Origin: Neomegalonema sp.
GTDB taxonomy: Bacteria > Pseudomonadota > Alphaproteobacteria > Rhodobacterales > Rhodobacteraceae
Assembly: GCA_022760435.1 (NCBI GenBank)
Contig: JALEFY010000037.1
Coordinates: 124,001-188,000, forward strand
Direction: 5' to 3'
Length of the DNA stretch: 64,000 nt
This document shows, in pieces, positions 7,100 through 21,306 of the stretch. A program made the position numbers and the translations under genes. The first letter of the stretch is position 1. Each line of letters starts with the position of its first letter. The notes below the pieces were generated by a model. The model worked only from the letters and a program-made list of their open reading frames with translations. It made no database searches and had not been told where the DNA came from.

Positions 7100-8488
7100 A
7101 TGCTTGATCACCCCGCCCGCGCGAAATTCCGCCCGCCGCATGTCAAGCCGCCGACCCGCCCTCTCTCGCTCTGGGAGACGGCGCGGATGAGCCGGCAGAA
7201 TGCGCTCTCCACCATCCCCGAGATCGCCTATTCCTCGCGGATCCTGTCGGGCAAGACCGGCTTTCGCTGGCACATCGTCTGCTCACCCGATGCCAACCGG
7301 CAGGTGCTGCTCGACAATGTCGAGAACTACCCCAAGAGCCGGATCACCCAGCGCATTCTGGAACCGGCGATCGGGCGCTCGATCTTCACCTCCCATGGCG
7401 AGGAATGGCGCTGGCAGCGCCGGGCGGCGGCGCCGATCTTCACCCCGCGCAAGATGATGAGCCTCACCCCGATGATGACCGAGGCCGCCACCCGCACCAG
7501 CGAGCGGCTCGAAGGGGCGATCGCGCGCGGCTTTGAGGGGCGCGGGGTGGCCGACATCATGGAGGAGATGGTGGCGGCGACCTATCAGATCGTCTGCGAT
7601 GCGCTGCTCTCAGGGGCCGAAGGGCTCGACCGGCGCGAGATCGGGCAGGCGATCACCCGGTACCTCGAGACCATCGCCAAGATCTCGGTGTTCGACATGC
7701 TCGACCTGCCGCACTGGATCCCGCGCCCGGCGCAGGTGCTCAATCGCGGCGTGACCGAGCGCTCGGGCCAGATGATCGCCGAGCTTATCGCCCAGCGCCG
7801 CAAGGCCCCGCCGCGCCAGGATCTGCTCGGCTTCATGCTCGAGGCGCAGGACCCCGAGAGCGGGCAGCGCATGGATGATGCCACGCTTGCCAACAACCTG
7901 TTCTCCTTCATCGTCGCCGGGCATGAGACGACGGCGTTGGCGCTGGCCTGGTCGCTCTATCTGCTGGCCCATGACGAGAATGTGCAAGAGCGCGCCGCCG
8001 CCGAGGCTCGCGCCGCCATCGGGCAGGGTCCGGCACGCGGCGATCATCTCGAGGCCCTGCCCTATTGCCGGCAAGTGATCGAGGAGGCGATGCGGCTCTT
8101 CCCGCCCGCCGCCATGATCTCGCGCGAGGCGGTGGCCCGCGATACACTTCTCGGCCGCGAGATCGAGCCGGGGGATATGGTGATCATGCCGATCTACACC
8201 CTGCATCGGCACAGCCATTTCTGGGAGGATCCGATGCATTTCGACCCGGAGCACTTCGCGCCCGAGAAGGTCAAGGCGCGCGATCGCTATCTCTACCTGC
8301 CCTTCGGCGCCGGGCCGCGGATCTGCATCGGGATGGGCTTTGCGCTATGGGAGGCACAGATCATCCTCGCCACCCTGCTGGCGCGGTTCCGGTTCCTGCC
8401 CAAAGGCGGCACCCAGCCCGAGCCGGTGATGACGATCACCCTGCGGCCCAAGGGCGGGATGCCGCTGAAGATCGAGCGGCGCGGCTAA
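7100..8488 (+). CDS. Cytochrome P450
   Basis: A 462-residue heme-thiolate monooxygenase. The I-helix oxygen-binding motif is AGHETTA, the K-helix E-x-x-R is EEAMR, and the heme loop FGAGPRICIG places the iron ligand at C409. The overall sequence resembles the soluble bacterial P450s that look like fatty-acid or terpene hydroxylases. The ATG at 7100 has GAAAGG 8 bases upstream. No ferredoxin or reductase gene is adjacent, so electron partners must be encoded elsewhere. The substrate cannot be stated. It converges on the dCTP deaminase gene with only 18 bp between the stops. Confidence 0.92.
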   Translation: MLDHPARAKFRPPHVKPPTRPLSLWETARMSRQNALSTIPEIAYSSRILSGKTGFRWHIVCSPDANRQVLLDNVENYPKSRITQRILEPAIGRSIFTSHGEEWRWQRRAAAPIFTPRKMMSLTPMMTEAATRTSERLEGAIARGFEGRGVADIMEEMVAATYQIVCDALLSGAEGLDRREIGQAITRYLETIAKISVFDMLDLPHWIPRPAQVLNRGVTERSGQMIAELIAQRRKAPPRQDLLGFMLEAQDPESGQRMDDATLANNLFSFIVAGHETTALALAWSLYLLAHDENVQERAAAEARAAIGQGPARGDHLEALPYCRQVIEEAMRLFPPAAMISREAVARDTLLGREIEPGDMVIMPIYTLHRHSHFWEDPMHFDPEHFAPEKVKARDRYLYLPFGAGPRICIGMGFALWEAQIILATLLARFRFLPKGGTQPEPVMTITLRPKGGMPLKIERRG

Positions 8489-8506
8489 GGCGGCGCTCGG
8501 CCCGAC

Positions 8507-9685
8507 TCAGATCAACGAAAAATGCTTGGAAAGGCGCAGACCCTGTGCCTGATAATTGGACCCGATATCCGTGCCGTAAAGGGTATCGGGGCGCTCGATC
8601 ATCGGCTCATAGACAAGGCGACCAACGACCTGCCCATGATCGAGGACGAAAGGCGCCTCGTGACAGCGCACTTCCAGCACGCCGCGCGCACCGGCACCCC
8701 CGGCGGCATCATGCCCGAACCCTGGATCGAAGAACCCGGCATAATGCACCCGAAACTCGCCCACCATCGGCAGATAGGCGGTCATTTCCGCCGCGCAATG
8801 CGGCGGTACATGCACGCTCTCGCGGCTCACCAGAATATAGAAAGCCCCCGGATCGAGGATCAGACGACCGCCTTCGGCATGGACCGGCTCCCAAAACTCG
8901 GCAGGGCGGTAATGATCGATCTTGCGCAGATCGATCAGCCCCGAATGCCGCCGCGCGCGCCAACCGGCCGGCTGCCCCGGCTCGGGGCGCAGATCAACGC
9001 TGAACGCCAGCCCGTGCTGAAGATCATTCTGCGCGCGCTCGGCCCCATCGCTGGCGGTGCGCACCAAGGCTTCATCGGCCTGAAGCTGCGCCAATTGCCC
9101 GCTGGAAAATCGCGCATCCCCCTGGCGCAGACGGATCTGATTGAGCCGATCGCCAGTGCGCGCCAGAACGGAAAATGTGCGCGGCGAGATCTCTGCATAA
9201 AGCGGACCTTGATAGCCCGGCTCGATCCGGTCAAAGCTCGAGCCGCGATCCGTGATCAGACGGGTGAAGACATCGAGGCGCCCGGTCGAGCTCTTGGCAT
9301 TGGCCACCGCCGACAAGGCCCTTGGCAGATCCAGCGTTTCTTGCAGCGGCGCGACATAGACGCAGCCCGTCTCAAGCACCGCGCCGCCGCCGGTCAGGTC
9401 GATCTCATGCATGGAGAGTTGCGCGAGCCGATCCGCCACGGTCGATTCGGAACCGGTGAGAAAGCTGGCACGGACCCGGTAAGCCTTGCGCCCAAGACGC
9501 AGATCGAGGCTCGCGGGTTGCACCTGATCGTCGCGAACCGGATCGGCATCGTCTGCCGCGCTGATCGCGCCCTGGCTCAGCAGGTTCCGGATCATCTGCG
9601 ATGGGAGCACTCCACCCAAGGCATGCGGCGCTGGACCAGCGCTTATCGCTTGCGCATTCGGTGAAGAAGACATCGCGCTCGGCAT
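8507..9685 (-). CDS. dcd: 2'-deoxycytidine 5'-triphosphate deaminase, two-domain type
   Basis: A 392-residue protein of the dCTP deaminase/dUTPase-like superfamily. At about twice the size of the E. coli enzyme, it matches the alphaproteobacterial two-domain form. It converts dCTP to dUTP on the path to dTMP. Conserved segments include [12 protein letters not shown] near the N-terminus, [15 protein letters not shown] in the middle and a second beta-rich half with [13 protein letters not shown]. The ATG at 9685 has a close AAGAAGG; an ATG at 9673 is an alternative start. A tRNA-Pro gene lies 43 bp upstream on the same strand. Confidence 0.88.
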   Translation of the reverse strand: MPSAMSSSPNAQAISAGPAPHALGGVLPSQMIRNLLSQGAISAADDADPVRDDQVQPASLDLRLGRKAYRVRASFLTGSESTVADRLAQLSMHEIDLTGGGAVLETGCVYVAPLQETLDLPRALSAVANAKSSTGRLDVFTRLITDRGSSFDRIEPGYQGPLYAEISPRTFSVLARTGDRLNQIRLRQGDARFSSGQLAQLQADEALVRTASDGAERAQNDLQHGLAFSVDLRPEPGQPAGWRARRHSGLIDLRKIDHYRPAEFWEPVHAEGGRLILDPGAFYILVSRESVHVPPHCAAEMTAYLPMVGEFRVHYAGFFDPGFGHDAAGGAGARGVLEVRCHEAPFVLDHGQVVGRLVYEPMIERPDTLYGTDIGSNYQAQGLRLSKHFSLI

Positions 9686-9727
9686 CCTTCTTGGGCGAGC
9701 GTGTCGCTCCGGTCAGATCTCTCAGAA

Positions 9728-9804
9728 TGGTCGGGCCGGCGGGATTCGAACCCACGACCTTTCGTCCCCCAGACGAACGCGCTACCAGACTGCGCTACGG
9801 CCCG
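9728..9804 (-). tRNA. tRNA-Pro (anticodon GGG), CCA encoded
   Basis: On the minus strand a complete 77-nt cloverleaf can be folded. The acceptor stem is CGGGCCG/CGGCCCG, the D arm contains GTAGCGCAGTCTGGTAGCGC, the anticodon stem-loop is TTCGT-CTGGGGG-ACGAA giving anticodon GGG, and the T arm contains GGTTCGAATCC. The 3' CCA is encoded. It reads CCC and CCT proline codons. Confidence 0.97.
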
Positions 9805-9895
9805 ACAAATCATTCTGAGCCGCCTTCTTACATCATCCATTGACGCAAGCGCAATTTTTTAATGAAGGAATGCGCGCGCCATCGAGAGCGCCTCT

Positions 9896-9940
9896 GCGAA
9901 ATCGCCCCCTCCGAAATCGCCCCTTCCGAAATCGCCCCTT
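9896..9940. repeat. 15-bp tandem repeat, three units
   Basis: Units at 9896-9910, 9911-9925 and 9926-9940 share CCGAAATCGCCCCTT with one or two changes in the first copy. The array sits in the spacer between tRNA-Pro and the end of ihfA. Confidence 0.93.
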
Positions 9941-9973
9941 CGAATTCGGCGCATCGACATCGGGGTTGCGGTC

Positions 9974-10339
9974 TCAGGCGTCGACGGTCTCATCATCAAG
10001 ATCATCAGCGTCACTATCGCTGCCGTTGAGACGCTCTTTCATCACCATGGATGCGCGAAACAGCGGGACGCGGCGGCTGGTGATACGCGCCTCGACCCCG
10101 GTGCGCGGGTTTCGCCCGACCCGCTCATTCTTCTGTCGCACGGTGAAGCTGCCAAAGGATGAGATCTTGACCGACTCCCCCCGCACCAAGGCATCGGCGA
10201 TCTCGCGCAGCACCGATTCGACCAGAATGGCACATTCCTCGCGTGAGAGTGGCTCTGGCGGTTCCTTGCTACGGTTTTGCAGGCGAAGCGCATAGAGCGC
10301 CTCCACCAAATCGGCGCGCGTGAGAGTCCCCTCGCTCAT
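9974..10339 (-). CDS. ihfA: Integration host factor alpha subunit
   Basis: A 121-residue HU/IHF-family DNA-bending protein. [12 protein letters not shown] is the typical IhfA N-terminus, [21 protein letters not shown] contains the DNA-binding beta arm with its intercalating proline, and an acidic tail follows. The ATG at 10339 matches the usual family N-terminus and has AAGG upstream. An in-frame ATG at 10378 would give 134 residues, but it abuts a promoter-like -10 box. The gene follows fabH, the usual alphaproteobacterial order (plsX-fabH-ihfA). The customary following merR-type gene is absent; a repeat array and tRNA-Pro come next. Confidence 0.88.
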   Translation of the reverse strand: MSEGTLTRADLVEALYALRLQNRSKEPPEPLSREECAILVESVLREIADALVRGESVKISSFGSFTVRQKNERVGRNPRTGVEARITSRRVPLFRASMVMKERLNGSDSDADDLDDETVDA

Positions 10340-10378
10340 CTCGCCATCACCTTGTGAAAATGATTGCCCCATAGTCAT

Positions 10379-10407
10379 TTCTAGACCTCAAATCGGGACG
10401 AAGTCAA
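10379..10407 (-). promoter_or_regulatory. Candidate sigma-70-type promoter for ihfA
   Basis: On the minus strand TTGACT (10407-10402) and CTAGAA (10384-10379) are separated by exactly 17 bases. Transcription would begin near 10371, giving a leader of about 30 bases before the ATG at 10339. It supports the shorter IhfA start. The assignment rests on sequence matching only. Confidence 0.4.
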
Positions 10408-10464
10408 GAAAACGGCGGCTATTTTTATTTTAAAACAAGGTGTTGCCGCATGTGCACAACGGTT

Positions 10465-11442
10465 TTACCAACGTAACAGCGCCGAACCCCAACTCATGCC
10501 GCCGCCAATGGCTTCCATCAGCAACAGATCGCCGCGCTTGATCGACCCGGCGGCGACCGCTTCACTCAGTGCAAGAGGGACAGACGCAGCCGAGGTATTG
10601 CCATGGCGCGCCACCGTCGTCACCACCCGCTCAGGCGCAACACCGAGCTTGCGCGCGGTCCCTTCGATGATCCGGATATTGGCCTGATGTGGGACAATCC
10701 AGGCGATATCGTCGCTGCTCACCCCGGCCTTCTTCATCGACGTGCGCGCGGTCTCCGCCAGGCTGGTCACAGCCTTCTTGAAGACCTCCTGCCCGCGCAT
10801 GCGCAGATACCCCGTCGTCTGGGTCGAGGACGGACCGCCATCGACATAAAGCAGGTCGATCAAGCGGCCATCGGTGTTGAGATCGGTCGCCAGGATCCCG
10901 CGATCCTGCGCCGTACCCTCGCCCTGCTCGGCGCGCAGCACCACCGCCCCCGCCCCGTCGCCAAACAGAACGCAGGTCCCGCGGTCCTCCCAATCGAGAA
11001 TACGCGAGAAGGTCTCCGCCCCGATCACCAGAGCCGTGCGCGCATTACCGCCGCGCAGGAAGGTATCGGCGGTGGCCAGCGCAAAGACGAAACCGGCACA
11101 TACGGCGTGCTGATCGAAGGCGACGGCCTGATGCGCGCCAAGATTGGCCTGCACCTTGGTCGCGCTTGCTGGAAAGGTATAATCCGGGGTCGCGGTCGCC
11201 AGGATGATCAGATCGACTTCCTCGGCACCGACACCAGCATGGGCAAGAGCACGCTCGGCCGCCCTGGTCGCCAGATCCGAGGTCGTCTCCCCCTCGGCCG
11301 CAATCCGCCGCTCGCGGATCCCCGTACGCTCGACGATCCATTCATCACTGGTCTCGACCATGCTCGAAAGCTCAAGATTAGTCAGAACACGATCCGGCAG
11401 ATAGGAACCACAGCCAAGACAGACGGATCGTGTGACGCTCAT
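10465..11442 (-). CDS. fabH: Beta-ketoacyl-ACP synthase III (FabH)
   Basis: A 325-residue enzyme that condenses acetyl-CoA with malonyl-ACP to start fatty acid synthesis. The catalytic cysteine is C115 in AVCAGF, the histidine is H252 in PHQANIR, and the asparagine follows in RHGNTSAAS. The start at 11442 ([12 protein letters not shown]) gives the normal FabH length; upstream ATGs at 11487 and 11511 would overlap plsX. It lies directly after plsX, coupling fatty acid initiation to phospholipid synthesis. Confidence 0.95.
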   Translation of the reverse strand: MSVTRSVCLGCGSYLPDRVLTNLELSSMVETSDEWIVERTGIRERRIAAEGETTSDLATRAAERALAHAGVGAEEVDLIILATATPDYTFPASATKVQANLGAHQAVAFDQHAVCAGFVFALATADTFLRGGNARTALVIGAETFSRILDWEDRGTCVLFGDGAGAVVLRAEQGEGTAQDRGILATDLNTDGRLIDLLYVDGGPSSTQTTGYLRMRGQEVFKKAVTSLAETARTSMKKAGVSSDDIAWIVPHQANIRIIEGTARKLGVAPERVVTTVARHGNTSAASVPLALSEAVAAGSIKRGDLLLMEAIGGGMSWGSALLRW

Positions 11443-11479
11443 TGGTCGACTCGCTTCATACCCAGTGAAAACAGTGGCG

Positions 11480-12592
11480 TTAGTCATCGCCGCCAGAGCC
11501 GCGCCGCGCAACTTGTTTCACAATTTTTCCGGTGACATCGCCCCGCGCGAGCCGGGTCGCCAGCTTGATCGCCGCCGCCATGCCAACCGCATCAGCGCCG
11601 CCATGGCTCTTGACCACCGCACCGTTCAGGCCGAGGAAAACGCCCCCATTGACCCGGCGCGGGTCGATCCTCCGACGCAGCCGCATCAAGGACGTGTAGG
11701 CGAATAGCGAGCCGATCCGGCTGGCCCAGGAGAAGCGAAATGCTTCGCGCAGGAACTGAGCGACGAGCCGCGCGGTTCCCTCAGCCGTCTTCAGGGCGAT
11801 ATTGCCGGTGAAGCCATCGGTGACGATCACATCGGCGAAGTCTTCTCCGATTTGATTGCCCTCGACATTGCCGACAAATTCGAATCCAAGCGCCGGGTCC
11901 GCCGCCAGGGCCGCGAGCCTCGTGCCTGCATCACGGATCTCAGGGCGGCCTTTGATCTCCTCGCGCCCGACATTGAGCAGCGCGATGCGCGGTCGGGGCA
12001 GATCAAGCGAGATCCGGGCATATTCCGCGCCCATGATGGCATAGGAGACCAGACGGTCGGCATCGGCGCTCAGATCCGCGCCCAGATCGAGCACCACATT
12101 GCCCCCCGCAGGCGAAAGCGAAGGCCAGAGCGCGGCGATCGCCGGGCGTTCGATCCCATGCGCCGGACGCAGCCGCACCGTAGCCATGGTCATCAGAGCG
12201 CCAGTATTGCCCGCCGAAACCGCGGCATCTGCCTCCCCGCGCGCCAGCGCATCGAGCGCCTGCCACATCGAGCTGTCGCGCCCGCGCCGCAGCGCCCTGG
12301 TCGGGTGCATCTCCATGGTAACGGTCCCGGGGCAATGCACGATTCGCCAGCGCCCCGCCAGACGCTTGTACCGATTGAGCAGCGGCGTGAGTTCCGCCTC
12401 ATCACCAAACAGCACGAAGCGGGCATGGCTCAGGCTCCGGCAGGCCAGGTTCAGCCCGGAGACCACCGGCGCCGGACCGCAATCGCCGCTCATCGCGTCA
12501 ATGGCGATCGTCACAAGCTTGCGCCCCGGCTGAGGCGCGCTCAGCGGGTCAGACCTTTCGGCATGGTCTTTGGCACTATCATCGCGCGCCAA
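11480..12592 (-). CDS. plsX: Phosphate acyltransferase PlsX
   Basis: A 370-residue enzyme that forms acyl-phosphate from acyl-ACP for PlsY-dependent glycerol-3-phosphate acylation. Family blocks visible are [17 protein letters not shown] near residue 28, [18 protein letters not shown] and [12 protein letters not shown]. The start is a TTG at 12592 with GAGG 6 bases upstream; the N-terminal 25 residues are a polar extension before the conserved core. It sits between rpmF and fabH. A terminator upstream separates it from rpmF. Confidence 0.95.
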   Translation of the reverse strand: MARDDSAKDHAERSDPLSAPQPGRKLVTIAIDAMSGDCGPAPVVSGLNLACRSLSHARFVLFGDEAELTPLLNRYKRLAGRWRIVHCPGTVTMEMHPTRALRRGRDSSMWQALDALARGEADAAVSAGNTGALMTMATVRLRPAHGIERPAIAALWPSLSPAGGNVVLDLGADLSADADRLVSYAIMGAEYARISLDLPRPRIALLNVGREEIKGRPEIRDAGTRLAALAADPALGFEFVGNVEGNQIGEDFADVIVTDGFTGNIALKTAEGTARLVAQFLREAFRFSWASRIGSLFAYTSLMRLRRRIDPRRVNGGVFLGLNGAVVKSHGGADAVGMAAAIKLATRLARGDVTGKIVKQVARRGSGGDD

Positions 12593-12801
12593 GCCGCACC
12601 TCGATCATGACAAACCTCGTTCCTCGCGCCAGCATCACGGCCGACCCACCTCTTGGATCTACACGGCTCGAGCGCCTACGCAAGGCGCAGTCCGGTTTGC
12701 GAGAGTTGATTTCACGCAAATGTAAGCACGGCAACGCGCCAGTCGATCCGCGCGACACCGAGGCACCAAGGGAGCTGGCGCATCAAGGGAGTCGGCGCAT
12801 G

Positions 12802-12826
12802 AAAAAAGGGGCCGTAAGCTGGCCCC
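12802..12826 (-). terminator. Intrinsic terminator after rpmF
   Basis: On the minus strand the stem GGGGCC/GGCCCC with a 7-nt loop is followed by six T residues. It lies about 55 bp beyond the rpmF stop, before plsX, and probably limits read-through from the ribosomal protein gene. Confidence 0.8.
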
Positions 12827-12879
12827 TTCCCGGAAGCGGACATCGACGCCGCGAGCAGCTCCGTAACCGTCCGAGACGC

Positions 12880-13086
12880 TTATGCCGCGTCCTCATCGTC
12901 GAAATCATCCTGAGCGATCGCAACGACTTCGCGATCACGGTAATGACCGCAATGGCCGCAAACATGATGCGACTGCTTGAGCTCGCCGCAATTGCTGCAT
13001 TCCTGAAACGATGCCGGCACCAGTTTATCGTGCGAACGGCGCATACCCCGTCTGGAACGGGTTACTTTTGACTTGGGGACTGCCAT
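12880..13086 (-). CDS. rpmF: Large-subunit ribosomal protein bL32
   Basis: A 68-residue ribosomal protein L32. The basic N-terminus ([19 protein letters not shown]) is canonical, and two cysteine pairs (CSNC and CGHC) form the zinc-ribbon version of bL32. The C-terminus is acidic. A GAAGGG site precedes the ATG. The position between yceD and plsX is the widespread bacterial order. Confidence 0.96.
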   Translation of the reverse strand: MAVPKSKVTRSRRGMRRSHDKLVPASFQECSNCGELKQSHHVCGHCGHYRDREVVAIAQDDFDDEDAA

Positions 13087-13290
13087 GGCCCTTCGGCTCC
13101 CTGATTAAATGCGGGCGCAAGGGCGGGCGGCTCGACAAAGGGCCGCAGCGCAGGCGCCGACGGTGCAACGAAAGCCCGCACATTACGCACGAAGCGCGCA
13201 AGAGCAAGCCCATTTGCAGCACGGCGCGCATTTTTTCGCACTAAGATCGCGCCAATACTGCCTCTGGCCCGCCTCTCCCCTCTGTGAGAC

Positions 13291-13953
13291 CTATTCTTCG
13301 TCATCCTTGAGCCGGTCGCGCAGGGCCTTCAGCGCGGCAAAAGGGTTCTCTTCGGGCTCGTGATCTCCCGTCGAGGCGGAAAACTCCTCCTCTCCAAGCG
13401 AAGCGGCGCGCGGGTAATCATCCAGATTGAGCGCCAGAGCCTCCAGCACGACCGCGCCCAGATCAATGCCATCGCCCACAGCATCAATATCTTCGCCACC
13501 GAGCGCCTCATCAAACTGGATCTCGATCTCGGTTTGCGAGCCCGCAGGCTGCGCGAGTTGCGAATCGGGGAGCCAGTAGCGCGCAACCGGGGCATCGATG
13601 CTTGTGGGAACCGGGGCGAGCGTCACCACGCAGGCTTGTTCGAGCACCGCTTGCAAACGACCCTCGAACCGCCAGCCAGCCCGGCGCCAGGGGATCAGCT
13701 TGCCAGTGAGGGAGAGCTGGGACAGGCTGATCAGCCCCAGATCGCGTGCAACCGCCGCGCGCTGCGTCTCATCGGTCTGAACAGCGACCTCCAGCCCATC
13801 GGGTAATTTCGCGAGCCGCGCGCTCGGGATGAGCTGGCGCAGGGGCGCCGGCTGCTGCGCATCGGCGGCGATATCGGCCTTGTCCGAAACAGGCGAAGCA
13901 CCGGAAGCCGCAGATTTGCGAGACTTGGGAGTTGTTGGGGTGGATTTCGGCAT
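13291..13953 (-). CDS. YceD-family DUF177 protein
   Basis: A 220-residue DUF177/YceD protein, a family linked genetically to 23S rRNA or ribosome maturation and almost always next to rpmF. The motif QACVVTLAPVPTSID matches the conserved cysteine block of the family, and the tail has EENPFAALKALRDRLK. The ATG at 13953 has AAGGG 6 bases upstream; a much longer in-frame extension runs into the divergent bamE promoter region and is unlikely. About 200 bp without a credible gene separate it from rpmF. Confidence 0.88.
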   Translation of the reverse strand: MPKSTPTTPKSRKSAASGASPVSDKADIAADAQQPAPLRQLIPSARLAKLPDGLEVAVQTDETQRAAVARDLGLISLSQLSLTGKLIPWRRAGWRFEGRLQAVLEQACVVTLAPVPTSIDAPVARYWLPDSQLAQPAGSQTEIEIQFDEALGGEDIDAVGDGIDLGAVVLEALALNLDDYPRAASLGEEEFSASTGDHEPEENPFAALKALRDRLKDDEE

Positions 13954-14252
13954 GTCGTGCCCTTCGTCACTGGCGCGCCGTCCCCGGCGCGATATGGTTC
14001 GGCGTCGCTCAGTCATCGCTCGCATGGCCGACAGGAGCGCCGCCCGACCGCTCACATAGGCGCCTGACGCAGCGATCGCCATGGCCGACCCGCCTCTCTG
14101 CCGCAGCTTTGCCCAAATCAGGTTGAATTTTCCAGTCCCGATCAGTAGCCGGGTAGTAAGAATGGCCAGAAGGTCAGCCCCACCCCAGCGCGAGCCTTCG
14201 CCGCGCCGATCCGTCCGGTCAACTGCCCTGCCAACCGATATGAGAGACCCAA
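13954..14252. other. Divergent promoter region between yceD and bamE
   Basis: About 300 bp without a supported gene. In many alphaproteobacteria a ubiquinol-cytochrome c chaperone gene lies between bamE and the DUF177 gene; none is visible here. I could not define promoter elements with confidence. Confidence 0.5.
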
Positions 14253-14723
14253 ATGCGCCTTGCCCTGTCTGCCTCAATGCTCATGATGATCACCGGTCTT
14301 GGCTTGGCGGCCTGCTCGCCCATGCGCCAGACCCATGGATATTCGCCGCGCCCCGGGGAACTGGAAAGCCTGAGCGCCGGTGTCGATGACCGCGCGAGCG
14401 TGCAGCGCAAGCTCGGCCAGCCCTCGACCATCGGCTCCTTCGATGATGCGGACTGGTATTACATCTCGATGAAGACCGAGACCGTCGCCTTCTATGCGCC
14501 CGAAGTCGTCGAGCAGCAGGTGGTCACGGTCTCCTTTGGTGAGGATGGCCGGGTCGCCGATATCGGCCGCTTCGGGATCGAAGACGGGCAAGTGATCGAT
14601 CTGGTAACAAGAACGACGCCGACCAGCGGGCGCAAGCTGACGATCCTTCAGCAGATCTTCGCCAATCTGGGCCGGTTCGATGGCGGCAGCGACCTGCTGG
14701 AGAACCAGCTCAACAAGCAGTAA
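14253..14723 (+). CDS. bamE: BamE/OmlA/SmpA-type outer membrane lipoprotein
   Basis: A 156-residue lipoprotein of the SmpA/OmlA fold, a component of the beta-barrel assembly machinery in the outer membrane. The signal peptide ends in the lipobox LAAC with C21 as the acylated residue. The domain has the expected sequence around GVDDRASVQRKLGQPSTIGSFDDADWYYIS. It is divergent from yceD, the usual alphaproteobacterial arrangement. GAGAG precedes the ATG. Confidence 0.9.
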   Translation: MRLALSASMLMMITGLGLAACSPMRQTHGYSPRPGELESLSAGVDDRASVQRKLGQPSTIGSFDDADWYYISMKTETVAFYAPEVVEQQVVTVSFGEDGRVADIGRFGIEDGQVIDLVTRTTPTSGRKLTILQQIFANLGRFDGGSDLLENQLNKQ

Positions 14724-14740
14724 CCGCCCGCCGCGGGCGT

Positions 14741-14766
14741 GGGGAGCATCAGCGCTCCCCTTCCTC
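14741..14766 (+). terminator. Hairpin after bamE
   Basis: A 7-bp perfect stem GGGGAGC/GCTCCCC with a 6-nt loop is followed by TTCCTC. It lies 17 bp beyond the bamE stop. The tail is a weak T-tract. Confidence 0.55.
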
Positions 14767-14818
14767 AAGCCCAGGGTCCGGGTCGATAGCCGGGTCAAAA
14801 CCAGCGCAAGGATTCGCG

Positions 14819-15376
14819 ATGCTGGCATTCGCAAGCGGTGATCAGGGACGCGAAGCGGACATCATCGCGCTGTTCACCGAGACCTTTACCGCATCCGAAG
14901 GCCGCGAAGAGGGCGCTGTGATCGGCTCGCTGGCGCGCAATCTGCTCGCAACGACCCCAGCGCCGGATCTGCATGTCTTTTGGGCCTCGGACGCCGAGGC
15001 GAGCGGCGCGGCCAAGATCCTGGGCTGCGTGATCGCCTCGCGCCTCACTTATGCGCAGGACACGCGCTCGGTGTTCGTGCTGGGGCCGGTTGCGGTCACC
15101 CCGCACCGCCAGCAGCAAGGGATCGGGCAAGCGCTGTTATCCTATGGTCTGGACCGCTTGCGACAGGCTCAAATCGACATCGTCCTGACCTATGGCGATC
15201 CCGACTACTACCGGCAGGTGGGGTTCGAACCAATTCCGCAGACCGAAGCAGCAGCGCCCTACAAGCTGCAATATCCCCATGGATGGCTCGGCCAGTCACT
15301 CACTGGGCACGAGTGGAACGCGCTCAAAGGCAGACCTGTCTGCGTTCCGGCTCTGAACGCCCCGGTCTTCTGGTGA
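14819..15376 (+). CDS. GNAT N-acetyltransferase, YhbS-like
   Basis: A 185-residue acetyltransferase resembling YhbS. The acetyl-CoA loop is visible as VLGPVAVTPHRQQQGIGQAL, followed by LTYGDPDYYRQVGFEP, a characteristic YhbS block. AAGGA stands 6 bases before the ATG. It lies alone between bamE and the convergent MFS gene. The substrate is unknown; small molecules or protein N-termini are possible. Confidence 0.88.
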   Translation: MLAFASGDQGREADIIALFTETFTASEGREEGAVIGSLARNLLATTPAPDLHVFWASDAEASGAAKILGCVIASRLTYAQDTRSVFVLGPVAVTPHRQQQGIGQALLSYGLDRLRQAQIDIVLTYGDPDYYRQVGFEPIPQTEAAAPYKLQYPHGWLGQSLTGHEWNALKGRPVCVPALNAPVFW

Positions 15377-15428
15377 GCGCGCAAAAGCAGACGCTCCTCG
15401 CAAAGCCGCGTGCCCGATCAGACCCCAG

Positions 15429-16661
15429 CTATAGCTTGACCCGCGCCATCCCGGCGACCAGGACCACGGTCGCCGCCAAGATCGGCAACATCGCGAGGGT
15501 CAGGGTCACCCATCCGACGCTGAAGTAAAGCTGGCCCGAGGCCAGCGACGCGAGGGCGACGAGCCCGAACACGCAAAAATCATTAAAACCCTGCACCTTG
15601 GCGCGCTCTTCTGGCCGATGCGATTTCGCCAGCAGGCTGCTTGCGCCGATAAAGCCGAAATTCCAGCCGACACCGAGCAGGATCAGCGCACCGTAAAAAT
15701 GCATCAGATCAATGCCGGTCGCCGCGGCCACCGCTGCCGTAGCGAGCATCGCCAGCCCGATCATCATGATCGGTAGATGGCCAAAGCGCGCGATCAGCGA
15801 GCCGGTGAAGAAGCTCGGCCCGAACATGGCAATCACGTGCGCACTGATTACCGTCGCCGCATCTCCGGCGCCATAGCCACAACCGATCATCGCCGTAGAG
15901 GTCGCGGTCATCATCAAGGTCATCAGCGAATAGGAAATCATGCCGACGAGCAGCGCGATCCGGGCATCGGCGGTGCTGAAAATCTCTCCCAGCCCGCGCA
16001 CCGATCCGGGCTCACCGCGCTGCGGGCGCTCATTGGCGGTGAGCCTTTGTGGGCGGGGGATATCGACGAAGGCGATCGGGATCATGGCCGCGATATTCAC
16101 GGCGATCACCGCCAGATAGGCACCGGCCAGCGGGATCGGCAATAGCAGATCCTGACTGCCGCGCGACAGGATCCCGCCGAGCACCGCCGCGATCAATCCG
16201 CCCGCTAGCACATAGGAAACCGCTTTGGGCTTGAAGAAATCCGGCGCGGTATCGGTCGCCGCGAACCGAAAGAAATTCTGGAAGGCCGTGTAACATCCGA
16301 TCAAGGCCGTTGACAGCAGGAACATCCAGAAGGAGCTCGCAAGGCAGGCATAGAGCGCAAGCGCGCCGCCGCATGCTCCGAACACGGTCCCGCTCCAAAA
16401 GCCAACGCGCCGCCCGACCCGGCTCATATACGCGCTCGCGAGCGGGGAGGCGAGCATGGTCGCCAGAACCATCGTCGTGATCGGCAGAGTGGCCAATTGC
16501 GCCGTCGGCGCCAGTTGCGCGCCGATCAAAGGGGCGAAGGTGATGTTGATCGGCTGCTGCGCGCCTCCAATGGCCTGGGCGCAAAACAGCGCCGCAACAT
16601 TGCGTCTGGTACGCGGATCAACGCTTGGCGCTTCGCCGAGCGTGGGACTGGCGGTGCTCAT
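15429..16661 (-). CDS. Major facilitator superfamily transporter
   Basis: A 410-residue integral membrane protein with about 12 hydrophobic helices. The loop between helices 2 and 3 contains YMSRVGRRVGFWSG, the MFS signature. The central cytoplasmic loop (about residues 205-230) is polar. The remote sequence character is that of drug/metabolite efflux members annotated as uncharacterised MFS; the substrate cannot be assigned. It converges on the GNAT gene. Confidence 0.88.
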   Translation of the reverse strand: MSTASPTLGEAPSVDPRTRRNVAALFCAQAIGGAQQPINITFAPLIGAQLAPTAQLATLPITTMVLATMLASPLASAYMSRVGRRVGFWSGTVFGACGGALALYACLASSFWMFLLSTALIGCYTAFQNFFRFAATDTAPDFFKPKAVSYVLAGGLIAAVLGGILSRGSQDLLLPIPLAGAYLAVIAVNIAAMIPIAFVDIPRPQRLTANERPQRGEPGSVRGLGEIFSTADARIALLVGMISYSLMTLMMTATSTAMIGCGYGAGDAATVISAHVIAMFGPSFFTGSLIARFGHLPIMMIGLAMLATAAVAAATGIDLMHFYGALILLGVGWNFGFIGASSLLAKSHRPEERAKVQGFNDFCVFGLVALASLASGQLYFSVGWVTLTLAMLPILAATVVLVAGMARVKL

Positions 16662-16841
16662 GCGAGGATCCCCTGGTTCAACTCATTGGCAAACCAGCAT
16701 ATCGCGCAGCGTTGAGCAAGCGCCGGGCTGTATCGGACACAATCCCGGGTCTCTTGCCCCGGATCTCCTGCCCCGGGTCTCACCCCCTCGCCCCCGCTCG
16801 CGCGCTGCTTCGGTCGCAACACCACATTTCCGCGAAAGCGG

Positions 16842-16867
16842 CTGCGGCCCTGCGTCAAGGGCCGCAG
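16842..16867 (-). terminator. Hairpin beyond the nuclease gene
   Basis: A 9-bp perfect stem CTGCGGCCC/GGGCCGCAG with an 8-nt loop lies 27 bp beyond the stop of the large nuclease gene. No good T-run follows, so it may be a processing or stabilising hairpin rather than an intrinsic terminator. Confidence 0.45.
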
Positions 16868-16893
16868 TGTAGCTTGATGCGAAGCAAGCCTCG

Positions 16894-21111
<4,218 letters not shown>

Positions 21112-21251
21112 GTGCCTTAACCCCTCATTAAGCATTTGGGCGGAGTTAAGTCAGAGCATCCGGGCGGCTTCTATCCAGAATGAGCAAATTTTTTATAGCA
21201 GTTTCATGACGGCAAGAGGGGCGGTGTAGGAAGGGATTTCACCGCCTCAAC

Positions 21252-21281
21252 GCGGCGCGGGATTGGGCGGCGCGGGATTGG
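21252..21281. repeat. 15-bp tandem duplication
   Basis: GCGGCGCGGGATTGG occurs twice in tandem (21252-21266, 21267-21281) in the spacer between the 736-residue protein gene and the nuclease gene. Confidence 0.93.
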
Positions 21282-21306
21282 GCGGTGATGGCGAAACAGT
21301 GATGGC

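Noticed and set aside
13025-13304. Small minus-strand frames between rpmF and yceD
   Set aside because: No conserved motifs and no ribosome-binding site; they lie in the spacer and the rpmF leader.
16684-16893. Repetitive GC-rich spacer as a CRISPR-like array
   Set aside because: The short CCCCGG-rich motifs are irregular in spacing and no unique spacers of constant length occur.
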